Assembly (NCBI GenBank): GCA_016191115.1 | Contig: JACPPG010000070.1 | Coordinates: 28,661-92,660 of the forward strand | Length of the DNA stretch: 64,000 nt | Reading direction: 5' to 3' | DNA from: Planctomycetia bacterium | Lineage (GTDB): Bacteria > Planctomycetota > Planctomycetia > Pirellulales > JACPPG01 | In this document: in pieces, positions 61,608-64,000 of the stretch | Numbering within the stretch: position 1 is the first letter of the stretch | Layout of the letters: the number at the start of each line of letters is the position of its first letter | Notes under the pieces: generated by a model | Told to the model about the DNA's origin: nothing | What the model saw: the letters and a program-made list of their open reading frames with translations, nothing else | The model's database searches: none | Program-made: the position numbers and the translations under genes

Positions 61608-62054
61608 ATGGCACGCAAAGACGGAATGGTGAAGATGCGCCAGTTGCTCGTGATGCGGCGCGACGCGCTCCGCAAGGCACTGGCGGGCGACCTGAGCCTG
61701 CTCAAGCAATTGCGCGAGCAGAGCGCCGGCGACGTCGTGGATTTCGCGCTGGATTCGGCCCAGGACGAGATCAACTCGCAACTGGCCGAGGTGGAAAGCC
61801 GGGAGCTGGCGCGGATCGAGGTGGCGCTCGAGCGGATGCGGACCGGCGAGTACGGTCTGTGCGAGGCCTGCGCAAACCGGATCCCCATGGCGCGGCTCAG
61901 CGCGCTTCCCTACGCCACGCTGTGCATCGAGTGCCAGCGGGAAGCCGAGCGAACCGGCAACGCCGGGGGCAGCGCAGCCGATTGGGGCCGTGTGATCGAT
62001 GCGTCTGGCGACGGTGAACTGTCGATCAACGACATCGAACTGGACGTTTCGTAA
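61608..62054 (+). CDS. DksA/TraR-type zinc-finger protein
   Basis: The 148-residue protein has a coiled-coil (10-75) and the C4 zinc finger CEACANRIPMARLSALPYAT ... CIECQ (about 85-110), with the family motif GEYGLCEAC. DksA-like factors bind RNA polymerase through the secondary channel. The C-terminal 35 residues are an extension. GAGGTGAGGC precedes the ATG. The ORF is followed by the inverted copy of the 157-bp repeat. Confidence 0.87.
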   Translation: MARKDGMVKMRQLLVMRRDALRKALAGDLSLLKQLREQSAGDVVDFALDSAQDEINSQLAEVESRELARIEVALERMRTGEYGLCEACANRIPMARLSALPYATLCIECQREAERTGNAGGSAADWGRVIDASGDGELSINDIELDVS

Positions 62055-62068
62055 GCCTTTCGTAAGCC

Positions 62069-62226
62069 CAGGGCCATTGATGTTTTTCAAAATGGCGAGG
62101 CGGGAAAATAGGACTGGCTCCGAGCATAAAGAGCGCAAGTCCTTTCAGACCAACGTTGCGTCTCGATGCCTGTCCCACTTTCCCGCCGGTGCGCCGCCGG
62201 CAAGCTTGAATCTGTGAACGGCCCTG
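62069..62226 (-). repeat. 157-bp palindromic element, copy 3 (inverted)
   Basis: Same family as the copies at 53031 and 55714 but in the opposite orientation and 158 bases long. It directly follows the DksA-like gene. Ends CAGGGCC and GGCCCTG. Confidence 0.9.
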
Positions 62227-62439
62227 TTTGTAAGCCGCCCCGTCTTGATTTGGGGTGCCTGCTTACGCCAGAATACGCAGTAGTGCGAAAATGCACCTGA
62301 GAGTCCCGGTGCCGGGGTTGCCCCTGGCACTCGGAATCGAGGGTGCGTTTTGGTTTTGGCGTCTTCCTCGTCCCAGGCCCCGGCAAGCTCCCGCGGTGAC
62401 GCTCGCATGCCGGCGGTGGTAATGCCGATATTGGTACTA

Positions 62440-62542
62440 AGGATCGACCGAAAAATAACTTCTCCTCAATACCCTCGCCCCTTGCGAGAGAGGGCACCCG
62501 TGAGGGGTCAGAGAATCAGGAAGTTATTTTTCGGTCGATCCT
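62440..62542. repeat. 23-bp perfect inverted repeat
   Basis: The left arm (62440-62462) starts AGGATCGACCGAAAAATAAC; the right arm (62520-62542) is its exact reverse complement, 23 of 23. The 57-base centre contains CCCTCGCCCCTTGCGAGAGA, a sequence like other dispersed repeats. It lies just upstream of the HtrA-like gene. Confidence 0.85.
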
Positions 62543-62583
62543 AACGATTGTTCCCGAAGCGCGATAGCAGGGAATCCGTTTCC

Positions 62584-63759
62584 ATGACCCGACGTCGCTC
62601 GTGTTGCCTGGTCGGAATGTTCTTCTCCTCGGGGCTGGCTTTCGCCTTGTTGCTGGCATGGGCTACGCCCTCACTAGCTGAGCCGGGCGGAGGGACCGCC
62701 ACGACGACGAGCGAGGAACGGCAGCAACAGTACGAGGCGCTCAACCGCGAGGTGGATCAGTACCTGCGCGAGGCCAACATCCTTAAGACGGTCATCAAGC
62801 TGGTCAGCCCGACCGTTGTCCACATCGAAGTCGAGCGGGGCGCAAGTTCCGGGCGGTCGCGGCGCGCCGTCGTCGAAGAGGCCGGCTCCGGCGTGATCGT
62901 CGAGGTGGGCGGGAAGTACTACGCCCTCACCAACCGGCACGTCATCAAGAATCACCGCGAAGGGGAGATTACCATCCGCCTGTTCGACAACCGCGAGCTA
63001 AGGCCGCTGCGGATCTGGGCCGACCCGGACACGGACGTGGCCGCCATGCAAATCGCCGGCGAGCACATCGTGCCGGCCAGGATCGGCAACAGCGACGACG
63101 TGGAAATCGGCGACGCGGTCATCGCCATGGGCAGCCCGTTCGGCCTCAGCCGATCGGTCACGTCCGGGATCATCAGCGCCAAGGGGCGGCGCGACCAGAA
63201 GCTGGTGGACGCCGGCGTGCGGCTGCAGGACTTCCTGCAGACCGACGCCGCGATCAACCCCGGCAATAGCGGCGGTCCGCTGGTCAATCTGCGCGGCGAG
63301 GTGGTCGGACTGAACACGGCGATCCTCAGCAATTCGGGAGGCTTCGAGGGGATCGGTTTCAGCATTCCCATCAACATGGCCATGCGCGTCGCCCGGCACC
63401 TGATCGAGAACAACGGCATCGTGGTGCGGGCCTTTTTGGGCGTGGAATTCGACGAGGAGTTCAACCCCAGCGTGGCCGAGAAGCTCGGCCTCCCGCGCCC
63501 CTGCGGCGCTCGCGTGAAGGTGCTCACGCAGGGCGGCCCGGCCGAGACCGCGAAGCTGCGGATCAACGACGTGATCCTCAGCTTCGACGGCCTGCGCGTC
63601 GACGACGGTTTTCACCTGGTGAACCTCGTCAGCATGACCGAGGTCGGCAAGGACGTGCCGGTCGTCGTGTGGCGCGACGGGCGCGAGGTGCATCTGACGG
63701 CCAAGGTCGGCGACGCGGCCAAGTTCCGCCCCAAACGTCCGCCCGAAACGCCGCGGTGA
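62584..63759 (+). CDS. HtrA/DegP-like serine protease with PDZ domain
   Basis: The 391-residue exported protease has a signal peptide (RRRSCCLVGMFFSSGLAF, then ALLLAWATPSLAE). The trypsin-like domain has catalytic His in LTNRHVI (about 118), Asp in DPDTDVAAM (about 151) and Ser in NPGNSGGPLVN (about 230). A PDZ domain follows (about 285-370: FLGVEFDEEF, GGPAETAKLRINDVILSFDG). It should degrade or refold misfolded envelope proteins. The ATG at 62584 gives the signal peptide; an upstream in-frame ATG at 62548 is possible. Confidence 0.93.
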   Translation: MTRRRSCCLVGMFFSSGLAFALLLAWATPSLAEPGGGTATTTSEERQQQYEALNREVDQYLREANILKTVIKLVSPTVVHIEVERGASSGRSRRAVVEEAGSGVIVEVGGKYYALTNRHVIKNHREGEITIRLFDNRELRPLRIWADPDTDVAAMQIAGEHIVPARIGNSDDVEIGDAVIAMGSPFGLSRSVTSGIISAKGRRDQKLVDAGVRLQDFLQTDAAINPGNSGGPLVNLRGEVVGLNTAILSNSGGFEGIGFSIPINMAMRVARHLIENNGIVVRAFLGVEFDEEFNPSVAEKLGLPRPCGARVKVLTQGGPAETAKLRINDVILSFDGLRVDDGFHLVNLVSMTEVGKDVPVVVWRDGREVHLTAKVGDAAKFRPKRPPETPR

Positions 63760-63785
63760 GGAAGAAGCGATTAGCAACTAGCGAC

Positions 63786-63861
63786 TAGCAATTAGCCGGT
63801 GCTGACGCCCGCTTCGGACGGAGCACAGGCAGCGGGCGGCAGCTCCGGCTAATTGCCGGTC
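63786..63861. repeat. Inverted repeat after the HtrA-like gene
   Basis: CAATTAGCCGG (near 63789-63799) and CCGGCTAATTG (near 63847-63857) are perfect 11-bp reverse complements about 47 bases apart. The left part is preceded by near-repeats of TAGCAACTAGCGACTAGC. Confidence 0.5.
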
Positions 63862-63940
63862 GCGTAACTCTTTAGCCGTGTGAAGTTGATCTTGGTGAAA
63901 TTGGGCTGGTGTTTTATGACGATGGGCATTGATCAGTGGC

Positions 63941-64000
63941 ATGGATGCCGAACGCATGTCTGTCGCTACGTTGCCGGATTTGGGACCGCGGCTGACCGCC
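63941..64000 (+). CDS. Possible start of a gene running off the window
   Basis: An ATG at 63941 opens a frame of 20 codons (start MDAERMSVATLPDLG) that reaches the window end without a stop. There is no strong ribosome binding site and the stretch is too short to identify. Confidence 0.25.
   Translation, partial: MDAERMSVATLPDLGPRLTA

Larger units (their letters stand above)
62055..62583. other. Intergenic region with repeat copy 3 and a 23-bp inverted repeat
   Basis: Holds the element at 62069-62226 and the inverted repeat at 62440-62542. No supported gene was found here. Confidence 0.5.

Noticed and set aside
1..64000. CRISPR array
   Set aside because: No series of evenly spaced identical repeats was seen. 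The tandem units found (NPSY coding repeat, Met/Gly stretches) are coding.

Overview
The window is high-GC DNA from a planctomycete, most likely of the Pirellulales type. The evidence is a DUF1559 protein with a type IV pilin-like N-terminus, a dockerin/PEP-CTERM secreted protein, a subtilase carrying the N-terminal LEPR motif, a BBP2-type beta-barrel porin, an ECF sigma/anti-sigma pair, and families of palindromic intergenic repeats, including one ending in CTTCGGGCTTGTG. This assignment is inference from gene content, not from a marker-gene comparison.

Layout. From 1 to 17 kb lies a mostly core, housekeeping block: an MsbA-like ABC exporter with a DUF1854 partner, DUF3891, RdgB-type ITPase, guaA (with a terminator-like hairpin in its leader), surE, small lipoprotein and membrane proteins, eno, a psd/pssA phospholipid pair, ribE, rsmA, and a large secreted subtilase. 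A tRNA-Gly(CCC) at 17.2 kb is followed directly by a fragment resembling a tyrosine recombinase and by a truncated RND adaptor gene. I read this as the scarred edge of an acquired island.

From 17.5 to 53 kb is a metal (probably copper) handling and redox island. Its left arm is a tight minus-strand operon (26.8 down to 17.6 kb): two paralogous YHS proteins with a shared unknown N-terminal domain, a BON protein, a Met/Gly-rich Spy-like protein, a one-domain CBM48 protein, a membrane-anchored FNR/2Fe-2S flavoprotein, a b-type membrane cytochrome, a heptahaem cytochrome c, DUF2231, a SLOG/LOG protein and a His-rich lipoprotein. The flavoprotein, cytochrome b and cytochrome c look like one electron path from NAD(P)H across the membrane. 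The middle holds an ECF sigma/anti-sigma pair with a possible Cys-based sensor, a DUF1559 and dockerin pair, and a porin with a Cys-rich segment. The right arm holds a TolC-like channel, Cys/His-rich small secreted proteins, proteins with a repeated YHS/TRASH-like domain (C-x24-26-CC-x2-C), a degenerate receiver, a heavy-metal-binding-domain protein, an RND efflux system (cusB, an oversized cusA, and an outer membrane factor), and a Tat-exported multicopper oxidase. Six copies of the TRASH-like domain are spread over three proteins, two of them fused to the C-terminus of CusB. Four small secreted proteins share an RDAGxKxRG motif.

From 53 to 64 kb the window returns to general functions: SppA, a TIM-barrel isomerase/epimerase-like protein, a hicBA toxin-antitoxin pair, a class III aminotransferase with an aldehyde dehydrogenase, an FHA-like membrane protein, a DksA/TraR-type zinc-finger protein, and an HtrA-like protease. 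Three copies of a 157-bp palindromic element with CAGGGCC termini lie here, and a 23-bp perfect inverted repeat precedes the protease gene. No CRISPR array, rRNA gene or intact transposase gene was seen.
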